Shown one piece after another: positions 7,132-13,079 of a stretch of 19,899 nt of DNA. A model generated the notes under the pieces. It did not search any database. It was not told the DNA's origin and saw only the letters and a program-made list of their open reading frames with translations. The stretch comes from Candidatus Bipolaricaulota bacterium (GTDB taxonomy: Bacteria; Bipolaricaulota; Bipolaricaulia; RBG-16-55-9; DRXL01): contig JAOAIA010000024.1 of NCBI GenBank assembly GCA_026414955.1, positions 1 through 19,899 on the forward strand, in the 5' to 3' direction. Every line of letters starts with the position of its first letter. Position 1 is the first letter of the stretch. Made by a program: the position numbers and the translations under genes.

Positions 7132-7719
7132 ATGGCGAATAGAAAGGGCGTCTTCTTTGTCATCTGCGGTCCCTCGGGAGCAGGGAAGACAACGCTCGTG
7201 ACTCGCGTGCGGCAGCGATTTCCCGATTTGGTCTATGTGCCTTCGTACACGAGCCGGCCCTCCAGAGGCCCAAAAGAACTCACAGCCGGGCGCTATCGCT
7301 TCATCTCCAAAGAAGAGTTTGAGCGCCGTATTCGTCAGAACGACTTTCTCGAATATGCGAGCTACGCGGGGCACTACTACGGCACCCCACGCTCAGAAGT
7401 GCAAACGCTTTTAGCTTCTGGGCGCGACGTGATCAAAGAAGCCGATGTGCAGGGCGTGTGTCAGTTGCGGCGACGACGTCTCCCCGGACGGCTTGTGGCG
7501 ATCTTCATCCTGCCGCCGTCGTTGCAAGCACTCGAATATCGTCTGGACAAACGCGGCACGGAGAGCGCCGCCGCGCGACGGAGGCGTCTCGCGGCTGTTC
7601 TCGATGAACTCGGTGCGCTTGATCTCTTTGACTATATTGTGATCAACCGTCGTATCGTCCAGAGCGTTGAGCGCCTGAGCGCGATCATCAGAGCTGAAAT
7701 AGCAAGTTCAGCTAATTAG
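7132..7719 (+). CDS. gmk: Guanylate kinase
   Basis: Phosphorylates GMP to GDP with ATP, an essential cytoplasmic step in GTP supply. The 195-aa protein has the P-loop GPSGAGKT (residues 13-20), a GMP-binding region with SYTSRP near 38-43, Glu74 in DFLEY, YYGTPR near 82-87, and ADVQG, the family's acidic DVQG motif. The segment between, RGPKELTAGRYRF, departs from the usual RPGE...GxDYxF pattern, so this is a divergent member, but the length and order of motifs are normal. It starts four bases after yicC, and yicC may be needed for its translation. rpoZ, often the next gene, is absent here. Confidence 0.9.
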   Translation: MANRKGVFFVICGPSGAGKTTLVTRVRQRFPDLVYVPSYTSRPSRGPKELTAGRYRFISKEEFERRIRQNDFLEYASYAGHYYGTPRSEVQTLLASGRDVIKEADVQGVCQLRRRRLPGRLVAIFILPPSLQALEYRLDKRGTESAAARRRRLAAVLDELGALDLFDYIVINRRIVQSVERLSAIIRAEIASSAN

Positions 7720-7720
7720 G

Positions 7721-7739
7721 GCCGACAGTATTTGTCGGC
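7721..7739 (+). other. Perfect 7-bp hairpin immediately after gmk stop
   Basis: GCCGACA (7721-7727) and TGTCGGC (7733-7739) pair perfectly around a five-base loop, starting one base after the gmk stop codon. No T-run follows. It is probably a message-stabilising stem, since the terminator lies 100 bases further on. Confidence 0.5.
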
Positions 7740-7839
7740 GATCTGATAGGCGTCCAGGGCGCTCGCTACCGCCCAGCCCAGATAGAGCACCGGCGAACGA
7801 TAGGAGAGAGCATCTGAAGCCGCACGCGGGCAAATCAGC

Positions 7840-7861
7840 ACGGGTTTTTCCACCCGTTTTT
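7840..7861 (+). terminator. Rho-independent terminator of the yicC-gmk unit
   Basis: ACGGGT (7840-7845) pairs with ACCCGT (7852-7857) around a six-base loop, with five T residues at 7857-7861. It lies 120 bases after gmk and before the next gene's -10 box. Between gmk and this stem I see no coding region; an open minus-strand frame across it would have to read through this stem and is not credible. Confidence 0.7.
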
Positions 7862-7897
7862 CACCATGTCGGTACAGACTTGCCACATCCAAAACCC

Positions 7898-7903
7898 TAT
7901 AAT
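7898..7903 (+). promoter_or_regulatory. Consensus -10 box for the beta-propeller gene
   Basis: A perfect TATAAT lies 38 bases before the next start codon and after the gmk terminator. No good -35 hexamer sits 16-18 bases upstream; TTGCCA at 7880-7885 is only 12 bases away. If real, the promoter may be weak or need an activator. Confidence 0.45.
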
Positions 7904-7941
7904 CTCGTGTACCAAGACTAACCAACACCAAGGAGGTTGCT

Positions 7942-9084
7942 ATGACACGGAAGGCTGTTGTGGCGTTCGTCTTCTTGTTCGCCCTGGCAGGGATCTTCTC
8001 GTACGGACAGCAGGGGCTCAAACCGAGCGTGACGCTGACTCTCTCTGGTGATGCCGTCGCTCTCGCGTCGTGCGCTGGCGGGAGCGCGCTCGTCGCCGCG
8101 AGCAAGGCCGGAGAGAGCACGGCGCTGCAGATCATCAATACGTTTTCCAAAGAGATCGTCACGAGGGTGAACGTCGCTGTTGCGAATCCCAGTGCTCTGG
8201 CAGTGAATCGCGACTGCAGCACGGCGTTCGTCGCCGACTCTTCCGCGAATAAAGTCTTCGTCGTCTCGCTACCTGGCGGGGCCGTCCGCGCCGAGATCGC
8301 TGTGGGGACAAAGCCCATCGCGCTCGCCCGCGCTGCGCATAACCCCGATCTGTATGTCGTCAACACCGACGACGGTTCGGTCTCGGTCATCAACACCCAG
8401 ACGAACACAGTGAAGGCGACGGTCAAAGTCGGCGCACAGCCCAGCGCCATCGCGCTCTACTCATCCGGCGCACACAATCGAGCGTTCGTCGCCAACAGGG
8501 GCAGCAACACCATCAGCATCATTGACATCAACGACGACCCGGCCAACGAGAATCGCTACAAAGTGATCGCGACCGTGCAGACCGGCCCGCAGCCGAGCGC
8601 GATTGCGACGAACGTCGGCTCGTGGCTTGGCGACATGTACGCCTACTTTATCAATCAAGGGGACAACACGATCAGCCGCGTGATGATCACGACGCCGCAT
8701 CGCGTGGACTCGACCGTGCCCGCTGGGGGCAAGCCCGCCGCGATCTTCTTAGATTCCGTGCGCTTTTGCGCCTACACGGTCAACGCGGGAGATGGGCAGA
8801 GTGCTATCTCCGTTGCCGTGGCACAGCTCATCGCGAGTCCCAATCCCGCTGTTCCTACGGGTCAAGATCCGTTCCATACGGTGAAGCCGTACACGGTCAG
8901 CGAGAGACTGGGGTCGGTAGCATTCTTCATCCCGTTGACGATTCAGGAGCGCGTGCCGGGGAACCCAGAGTTGGTCAGCCGTATTCAAAGACAGCTGTGG
9001 GCAGCGAACACCGAGAAGCCAACTGAACTGAATCTCTATATCTTAGATGGGTTGTGCCCGCAGTTGAGAGGGGACGAGCCGTAG
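7942..9084 (+). CDS. Secreted YVTN-family beta-propeller protein
   Basis: A 380-aa protein with a Sec-type signal peptide: MTRK, a hydrophobic core (AVVAFVFLFALAGIFSY), and probable cleavage near residue 22-25. The mature part is built of repeats with the pattern xxVVNTDDGSVSVINTQTNxVxAxVxVGxxPxAIAL, visible at least five times (around residues 85, 115, 150, 195 and 245), which is the YncE/YVTN beta-propeller signature. Such proteins are exported and act as scaffolds or ligand binders; no enzyme motif is evident. The start is fixed by a strong AAGGAGG site seven bases upstream. The gene has its own -10 box and is closed by a strong hairpin, so it is probably monocistronic. The C-terminal 90 residues no longer show the repeat clearly. 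Confidence 0.85.
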   Translation: MTRKAVVAFVFLFALAGIFSYGQQGLKPSVTLTLSGDAVALASCAGGSALVAASKAGESTALQIINTFSKEIVTRVNVAVANPSALAVNRDCSTAFVADSSANKVFVVSLPGGAVRAEIAVGTKPIALARAAHNPDLYVVNTDDGSVSVINTQTNTVKATVKVGAQPSAIALYSSGAHNRAFVANRGSNTISIIDINDDPANENRYKVIATVQTGPQPSAIATNVGSWLGDMYAYFINQGDNTISRVMITTPHRVDSTVPAGGKPAAIFLDSVRFCAYTVNAGDGQSAISVAVAQLIASPNPAVPTGQDPFHTVKPYTVSERLGSVAFFIPLTIQERVPGNPELVSRIQRQLWAANTEKPTELNLYILDGLCPQLRGDEP

Positions 9085-9105
9085 GGGTCGTTGCTCCACT
9101 AAGAG

Positions 9106-9138
9106 AAGGGGAGAGGGGTATTCCCTCTCCCCTTTCGT
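9106..9138 (+). terminator. Strong hairpin terminator after the beta-propeller gene
   Basis: AAGGGGAGAGGG (9106-9117) pairs perfectly with CCCTCTCCCCTT (9123-9134) around five bases, followed by TCGTTT. The 12-bp stem lies 22 bases after the stop codon. Its G/A and C/T arms resemble the repeat inside the YyaL gene, so this may be a repeat-family copy acting as a terminator. The T-run is short. Confidence 0.65.
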
Positions 9139-9163
9139 TTCATAAACCATAGCCAAGGTGATC

Positions 9164-9193
9164 TTGCTTTCTTAGCTCGCTTCCAGCTAATAT
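9164..9193 (+). promoter_or_regulatory. Candidate promoter of the adenosine-specific kinase gene
   Basis: TTGCTT (9164-9169), 18 bases, TAATAT (9188-9193). The -10 box ends 16 bases before the chosen ATG (9210), so the leader would be about 10 bases at most. Confidence 0.5.
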
Positions 9194-9209
9194 AGGTGAG
9201 GTGATCGCT

Positions 9210-9692
9210 ATGGAGCTGAAGACTGTCACAATCGAAAAGCCTGCCGAGGTCAATTTTATCTTAGGGCAGTCGCATTTTATAAAGACTGTCGAGGACATCC
9301 ACGAAGCATTGGTGACGGCAGTGCCGAAGATCAAATTCGGGCTGGCGTTCTGCGAGTCCTCCGGGCCGGCGCTGGTGCGCTGGAGCGGCACAGATTCAGA
9401 GATGATCGAGCTTGCTAAAAAGAACGCGCTGGCGCTCTCCGCGGGGCATAGCTTTATTCTCTTCTTGAAAGACTGCTACCCCATCAACGTTCTGAACGTT
9501 GTCAAAAACGTTCCCGAAGTCTGTCATATCTACTGTGCGACGGCCAACCCCGTGGAGGTCGTGCTCGCGGAGACGGCGCAGGGGCGCGGCATTCTGGGTG
9601 TCATTGACGGGATCAAGACCAAGGGCGTCGAGGGCGAGAGAGAGATTCACGAGCGCAAGGAGTTCTTGAGGAAGATCGGGTATAAACTGTGA
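9210..9692 (+). CDS. Adenosine-specific kinase family protein
   Basis: A 160-aa protein of the compact family annotated as adenosine-specific kinase, known mainly from archaea and thermophilic bacteria and thought to phosphorylate adenosine. Recognisable blocks are VNFILGQSHFIKTVEDI, IKFGLAFCESSG, AGHSFILFLKDCYPIN, VCHIYCATANPVEVVLAET and GRGILGVIDG. The ATG at 9210 gives the family-typical start MELKTVTIEKP and has GAGGTG seven bases upstream; a GTG at 9201 adds only three residues and leaves no room for a ribosome site. The gene is single, ends inside a long inverted repeat, and has its own candidate promoter. Biochemical function is inferred from the family name only. Confidence 0.85.
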   Translation: MELKTVTIEKPAEVNFILGQSHFIKTVEDIHEALVTAVPKIKFGLAFCESSGPALVRWSGTDSEMIELAKKNALALSAGHSFILFLKDCYPINVLNVVKNVPEVCHIYCATANPVEVVLAETAQGRGILGVIDGIKTKGVEGEREIHERKEFLRKIGYKL

Positions 9693-9748
9693 ATCACGGA
9701 AGGCACGCACAGATGGCACGGGAATATTTTCTGTGCCTTCTGTGATTC
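9691..9748. repeat. Long inverted repeat overlapping the adenosine-kinase stop codon
   Basis: GAATCACGGAAGGCAC (9691-9706) and GTGCCTTCTGTGATTC (9733-9748) are inverted copies matching at 15 of 16 positions. The 26-base loop carries further GGCAC/GCACAGA material that could pair in other registers. The left arm overlaps the TGA stop (9690-9692). No clean T-run follows, so it is either a bidirectional 3'-end stem or a small dispersed repeat. Confidence 0.75.
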
Positions 9749-9803
9749 AAGGCCCTTAATCTGGTACAATGAAACAAATCTCGGACTGAGGAGCGAATGC
9801 GCT

Positions 9804-10019
9804 ATGGGTGAATTGGTCTTTGCGATTATTATGCTGGTGAGTGGGGTGATCGGGTTTATTGGGTTAGGGTATATGGTCTTTTCGCCGCCGACGGCCCCGA
9901 AGGTCTTTCTCATCGCGGGGGTTATTGCCATGATCGGGTTTTTCGGGTATGCGGTCTCGCGCGTGCGATCAGAAAAACGAGCGCAGAGCACCAGCAATCC
10001 GGGGGAACGAAAGAGCTGA
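9804..10019 (+). CDS. Small membrane protein with two transmembrane helices
   Basis: A 71-aa protein with two hydrophobic segments, about residues 4-26 (LVFAIIMLVSGVIGFIGLGYMVF) and 33-51 (KVFLIAGVIAMIGFFGYAV), joined by a short SPPTAP turn. The basic tail (SRVRSEKRAQ) is probably cytoplasmic. The start has a GAGGAG site ten bases upstream, and a TACAAT -10-like box lies at 9765-9770. I do not recognise the family. The composition and the G-rich first helix are typical of small inner-membrane proteins, and coding use of GTG, ATT and CTC resembles the neighbours. Confidence 0.65.
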   Translation: MGELVFAIIMLVSGVIGFIGLGYMVFSPPTAPKVFLIAGVIAMIGFFGYAVSRVRSEKRAQSTSNPGERKS

Positions 10020-10208
10020 GATCTCGCTCAATTCATGTGCAACTCTCCAGCGATCACGGCTCACTGATGAGCTCAATCGTCACTTTCAGAGAGCCAGGCA
10101 CATTGAATGCTTCTATGCCATGGTCGTCTATCTTTCCCATGAGAATCAGCCCGCTGGCGTATTATATAGAGGGAGCCGCTGTCAAGAAGAGGCGAGTTCA
10201 TAGCAGAG

Positions 10209-10238
10209 TTGCGTCTTCGCCATACAATCGCGTATAAT
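10209..10238 (+). promoter_or_regulatory. Promoter of the DUF433/DUF5615 pair
   Basis: TTGCGT (10209-10214), 18 bases, then consensus TATAAT (10233-10238). The predicted start near 10245 leaves a leader of only about a dozen bases, without a Shine-Dalgarno sequence, before the ATG at 10257. Confidence 0.65.
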
Positions 10239-10256
10239 TTTTCACGACGATTACTT

Positions 10257-10547
10257 ATGGCTACTGCTCAGCCGAAGACGATTCATCCTTATATCACACA
10301 GCGCAAGAATTACTGTGGAGGAGAGCCCATTATCAAGGGCACGAAGTTCCCTGTCCGCTCGGTCGTGACCTATGTGTTGCATCAGGGGATGACTCCAGAG
10401 GAGCTAATCGCGCTCTTCCCGCATCTGACCCTTGCCCAAGTCTACGACGCCCTCTCGTACTATTATGACCATAAAGAAGAGATGGATCGAATTCTCGCGG
10501 AAAGCACAGAAGAGTACTGGCAAGCCAAACTTAAAACCACGTCCTAA
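10257..10547 (+). CDS. DUF433 family putative antitoxin
   Basis: A 96-aa protein with the DUF433 pattern: a GGEPIIKGTKFPVRSVV block (about residues 20-38), then YVLHQGMTPEELIALFPHLTLAQVYDALSYYYDHKEEMD, a small winged-helix-like DNA-binding fold. DUF433 proteins are typical partners of PIN-like DUF5615 proteins, and the next gene is one, three bases downstream. It would neutralise the toxin and probably repress its own promoter. I start at the ATG at 10257, since the extra 16 upstream codons would run through the promoter -10 box. The absence of a Shine-Dalgarno site suggests a very short leader. The toxin-antitoxin role is inferred from the pairing. Confidence 0.85.
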   Translation: MATAQPKTIHPYITQRKNYCGGEPIIKGTKFPVRSVVTYVLHQGMTPEELIALFPHLTLAQVYDALSYYYDHKEEMDRILAESTEEYWQAKLKTTS

Positions 10548-10550
10548 ACA

Positions 10551-10904
10551 ATGCCCGCAATTGCTCTTTACCTCGATGAAGATGTACATCCCACGCTTGC
10601 GGTCATTCTTCGAGAACGCAGTTTTGATGTACTCACAGCTTCAGAAGCAGGGATGCTAGGGAAAAGCGATCCAGAGCAGTTAGAGTTTGCAACACGCGAA
10701 GGCCGAGCTATTCTTACTCATAACATTCGGGATTATGTGCAGCTGGCGCGTCAGTATGCCGAACAAAATCGCTCTCACGCCGGAATTATTGTCTCAGATC
10801 AACTGCCCTTGAGAGAGCTATTGCGTCGGACTCTCAAGCTGCTTGCAGCACTTTCTGCTGCAGAGATGACCAGTCGCTTCGGATGGTTAAGCGATTATCG
10901 GTAA
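10551..10904 (+). CDS. DUF5615 PIN-like protein, putative toxin
   Basis: A 117-aa protein starting IALYLDEDVHPTLAVILRE, the DUF5615 opening, in which Asp/Glu residues of the LDEDV motif correspond to the metal-binding acids of PIN-type nucleases. Further features are FDVLTASEAGMLGKSDPEQLEFA, GRAILTHNIRDY with a second acidic site, and HAGIIVSDQ. Proteins of this type are expected to cleave RNA and to be held in check by the DUF433 partner encoded just upstream. There is no ribosome site of its own, so translation is coupled to the antitoxin. The C-terminus converges on the acyl-CoA ligase gene, 26 bases away. Confidence 0.85.
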   Translation: MPAIALYLDEDVHPTLAVILRERSFDVLTASEAGMLGKSDPEQLEFATREGRAILTHNIRDYVQLARQYAEQNRSHAGIIVSDQLPLRELLRRTLKLLAALSAAEMTSRFGWLSDYR

Positions 10905-10907
10905 AAG

Positions 10908-10930
10908 TTGCGCCTTCCTCTAGGGCGTAA
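10908..10930. terminator. Weak bidirectional terminator between convergent genes
   Basis: TTGCGCC (10908-10914) pairs with GGCGTAA (10924-10930), one wobble pair, in the 26-base gap between the DUF5615 gene and the convergent ligase gene. It is A/T-bounded on both sides but has no long T-run. Confidence 0.35.
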
Positions 10931-12460
10931 TTATTGCTCTCGTCCTCGCAGCACGTACTTCTGAATCTTCCCCGACGCGGTCTTGGGAAGTTGCTGCACA
11001 AACTCGATCTCCCGTGGATGCTTATATGCAGCAAGCTCCCGTAGACAGTGTTGTTGAATCTCCTCAGCTAAAGTATCTGAAGGCACATAGCCGGGTTTGA
11101 GCACGATGTACGCTTTGACCGTCTCGCCCTTGCGCTCGTCAGGAATCCCGACAACGGCACACTCAGCAACCGCAGGGTGCTCATAGAGAACATGCTCGAC
11201 TTCCTTGGGGAAGACTTTCACGCCGCCAACGTTGATCATGTCTTTGACGCGATCTACTATGTAGTAATAGCCCTCTTCGTCCACATAGGCTAAGTCCCCG
11301 GTGTGGAAGAAGCCCTCGTCGTCAAGAGCTTGTCGGGTCGCTTCAGGGTTGTTGTGATAGCCCTTCATCACCATCGGGCCGCGCACACACAGCTCCCCGA
11401 CTTGACCCACTGGGACTCGTCTATTGTTTTCGTCCACGATCTTGCACTCGGCGCCCTCGATGGGCCAACCGATAGAACCGATCTTGGGCTTGGGCGCTGC
11501 TAAGTTCGTGTGCGTCACCGGGGAAGTCTCCGTCAGCCCGTAGCCCTCGTAGACTGCTACTCCTAACTTCTTGTGCATCGCTTCGATCACGGGCACGGGC
11601 ATCTTCGCGCCCCCAGAGCTACAGAGCTTGAGTGAACTTAAGTCGTACTGCGTGACTTTAGGGTGATGTAACAGATCAATATAGAGCGTGGGGACGCAGA
11701 CCATGCTCGTAATCTTGTGCTCTTGGATGAGCTGCATCGCCTGCTCCGCATCCCAACGGAGCATTGGGTAAATCGTCACGCCCATCGAGAGCGGGCTGAG
11801 CATCAGCACGGTCATCCCCGTGATATGGAACATCGGGATGGGCACGAGCAGGCGCTCCCCTGACCCCTTGGCTTGCATCAATCTCATCACGGCTTGAATA
11901 TTACTGCTCAGATTCTTATGGGTGAGCAGGACGCCCTTGGGCTTCCCAGTCGTTCCTGAGGTGTAGGGCATCAGCGCAAGATCGTCGTCGTCGCGCTCGA
12001 CAAATGTCGGGGGATGCTTGACGAGTTCGTCGAAATTCGGATACGCCGAGCCAGGGCCGACGACGAAGACTTTCAGATCGGGAAGCTCTTCGGCAGCTTT
12101 GGCGACTTCGTCGAGCATGAAGACCGGAGCAATAATCAGCTTTGCACCGGAGTCTGTGACTTGGTGAACGATTTCGCGTTTTTTCAGAGTAGGGTTCATA
12201 GGAGTTGGGACGCAACCCGCTTTGAAGCCGCCCCAGATCGCGATCACAAATTGGGGCAAGTTGGGCAGATAGACCGCAAAGCGATCTCCGGGGGCCAGTC
12301 CCAAGGCTCTCAGCCCTCCGGCGAATCGGCTCGTCCAGTCAGAGAGTTCTCTATACGAGATCGCTCGTGGGGGCACGGCATTGGGGATGCCGGGGAAGTA
12401 GATCGCTGTTCTGTCCGGGTACTGCTGCGCGGCGCGGTCGAGCAGATGGGCGACGTTCAT
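10931..12460 (-). CDS. AMP-forming acyl-CoA ligase (long-chain fatty acid-CoA ligase type)
   Basis: A 509-aa member of the acyl-adenylate-forming superfamily, which activates a fatty or aromatic acid with ATP and then forms the CoA thioester. The P-loop motif YTSGTTGKPKG is at residues 166-176, followed by YEGYGLTETSP, the hinge region GFFHTGDLAYVDEEGYYYIVDR, and the C-terminal catalytic lysine in LPKTASGKIQKY near the end. The ATG at 12458-12460 has an excellent GAGGAGG site seven bases upstream; the frame is open 13 codons further, but those residues are not family-like. The acid substrate cannot be read from sequence. It is distinct from the ADP-forming synthetase at 1525-3579, so the organism has two unrelated acyl-CoA-forming enzymes nearby. 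Confidence 0.9.
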   Translation of the reverse strand: MNVAHLLDRAAQQYPDRTAIYFPGIPNAVPPRAISYRELSDWTSRFAGGLRALGLAPGDRFAVYLPNLPQFVIAIWGGFKAGCVPTPMNPTLKKREIVHQVTDSGAKLIIAPVFMLDEVAKAAEELPDLKVFVVGPGSAYPNFDELVKHPPTFVERDDDDLALMPYTSGTTGKPKGVLLTHKNLSSNIQAVMRLMQAKGSGERLLVPIPMFHITGMTVLMLSPLSMGVTIYPMLRWDAEQAMQLIQEHKITSMVCVPTLYIDLLHHPKVTQYDLSSLKLCSSGGAKMPVPVIEAMHKKLGVAVYEGYGLTETSPVTHTNLAAPKPKIGSIGWPIEGAECKIVDENNRRVPVGQVGELCVRGPMVMKGYHNNPEATRQALDDEGFFHTGDLAYVDEEGYYYIVDRVKDMINVGGVKVFPKEVEHVLYEHPAVAECAVVGIPDERKGETVKAYIVLKPGYVPSDTLAEEIQQHCLRELAAYKHPREIEFVQQLPKTASGKIQKYVLRGREQ

Positions 12461-12522
12461 AGTCAGAACCTCCTCGCGCTTCGGGTTGGGATTTATCATA
12501 TCAAAAAATGGTGAGAAAGCCA

Positions 12523-12558
12523 GCGGGGGCTGCCGGGGTGGCCCCAGGCAGCCCTCGC
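12523..12558 (-). terminator. GC-rich hairpin between the 80-aa gene and the ligase gene
   Basis: Arms at 12523-12534 and 12547-12558 match at 11 of 12 positions (GGGCTGCC with GGCAGCCC inside), enclosing GGGG-TGG-CCCC. Read on the minus strand it is followed at a distance by T-rich sequence (about 12503-12508). It probably ends or attenuates transcription of the small upstream gene before the ligase, though the T-run is not adjacent. Confidence 0.5.
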
Positions 12559-12583
12559 CGAAGAAGAGAGGGAGAGGGGGTGA

Positions 12584-12826
12584 TTAGAGAGTACGACGGT
12601 ACGGCTCAATATAGACAGTGTCGTAGTTGGCGACGCGCTCGTAGAGCGGCTCGTTCTCCGCGAGGGGCCGGAACGCCGCGCGCACGGTGACCACGCTGCG
12701 CGGGTCGGCCCCCAGCATGAGCTTGAGCTGGGAGACGGTCAGATCGAACGGCACCGACACGAACGCAAAACCCAATCCGCCGCGCATCTGCACGTAGACC
12801 CACTTCCAGCGACTGACGTTCTTCAT
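12584..12826 (-). CDS. Uncharacterised 80-aa protein, possible beta-grasp (ubiquitin-like) fold
   Basis: A strong AAGGAGGGG site ends two bases before the ATG, so this small gene is likely real. The order of hydrophobic and polar stretches is strand (WKWVYVQM), strand (FAFVSVPFDL), a helix-like TVSQLKLMLGADP, strand (SVVTVRAAF), a charged ENEPLYERV turn, and strand (DTVYIEPY). This matches the beta-beta-alpha-beta-beta layout of ThiS/MoaD/ubiquitin-like proteins, and LTVSQLKLMLG is close to their 'TVxDLLxxLG' helix. It ends RRTL, without the C-terminal Gly-Gly that sulfur carriers need, so it would not be a conjugated carrier in that sense. I do not recognise the family. No neighbour suggests a pathway. 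Confidence 0.6.
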   Translation of the reverse strand: MKNVSRWKWVYVQMRGGLGFAFVSVPFDLTVSQLKLMLGADPRSVVTVRAAFRPLAENEPLYERVANYDTVYIEPYRRTL

Positions 12827-12891
12827 GGCCCCTCCTTTCGAAGCCGTAGATTAGCTTATACATCTCTTTGGGAATGAAGTATGTAATGCGC

Positions 12892-12990
12892 ATCGCACAG
12901 GCGTGCCTGGGCACTGCACATTGGCGAAATTGTGCGCATCTAGGGGGCTTGCCCCCTTCTGTAGGAGGTCTCGGCGCACGCCTGCACGAT
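12892..12990. other. 99-base inverted-repeat element with two inner hairpins
   Basis: Ends ATCGCACAGGCGTGC (12892-12906) and GCACGCCTGCACGAT (12976-12990) are inverted copies matching at 13 of 15 positions. Between them lie GCACA/TGTGC and a perfect AGGGGG-CTTG-CCCCCT stem, so the whole folds as a closing stem with two arms. It carries no gene. It may be a small non-autonomous repeat with terminal inverted repeats, or a structured leader of the 80-aa gene, which starts 66 bases away on the minus strand. No known riboswitch core is recognisable. Confidence 0.55.
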
Positions 12991-13042
12991 ATACTCGTTG
13001 AGATCGTCATTTTGGGGGATCCCCTTTGCTATGTGATTCGAC

Positions 13043-13073
13043 TTGACAACAGTTGAAAAATATTCTATATAAT
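13043..13073 (+). promoter_or_regulatory. Near-consensus promoter upstream of the structured RNA region
   Basis: Consensus TTGACA (13043-13048) is followed by an A/T-rich spacer and overlapping TATATA (13066-13071, 17-base spacer) and TATAAT (13068-13073, 19-base spacer). Transcription would start near 13079-13081, at the G of GGTTG. No start codon with a ribosome site follows, which points to an RNA gene. Confidence 0.75.
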
Positions 13074-13079
13074 ACTTGC

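Noticed and set aside
7716..8450. A 244-codon minus-strand frame opposite the beta-propeller gene
   Set aside because: It overlaps a well-supported signal-peptide gene with strong AAGGAGG, and its end crosses the gmk terminator. Its composition is that of an antisense shadow.
10054..10140. A 28-codon minus-strand frame starting MGKIDDHG, with TTGACA and TATAAT upstream
   Set aside because: The two promoter-like boxes are only 13 bases apart and no ribosome site precedes the ATG. The interval 10020-10208 otherwise shows nothing I can support; it might be a gene remnant.
12868..13056. A 62-codon plus-strand frame between the 80-aa gene and the structured RNA
   Set aside because: It lies across the inverted-repeat element, has no ribosome site and no domain-like sequence.
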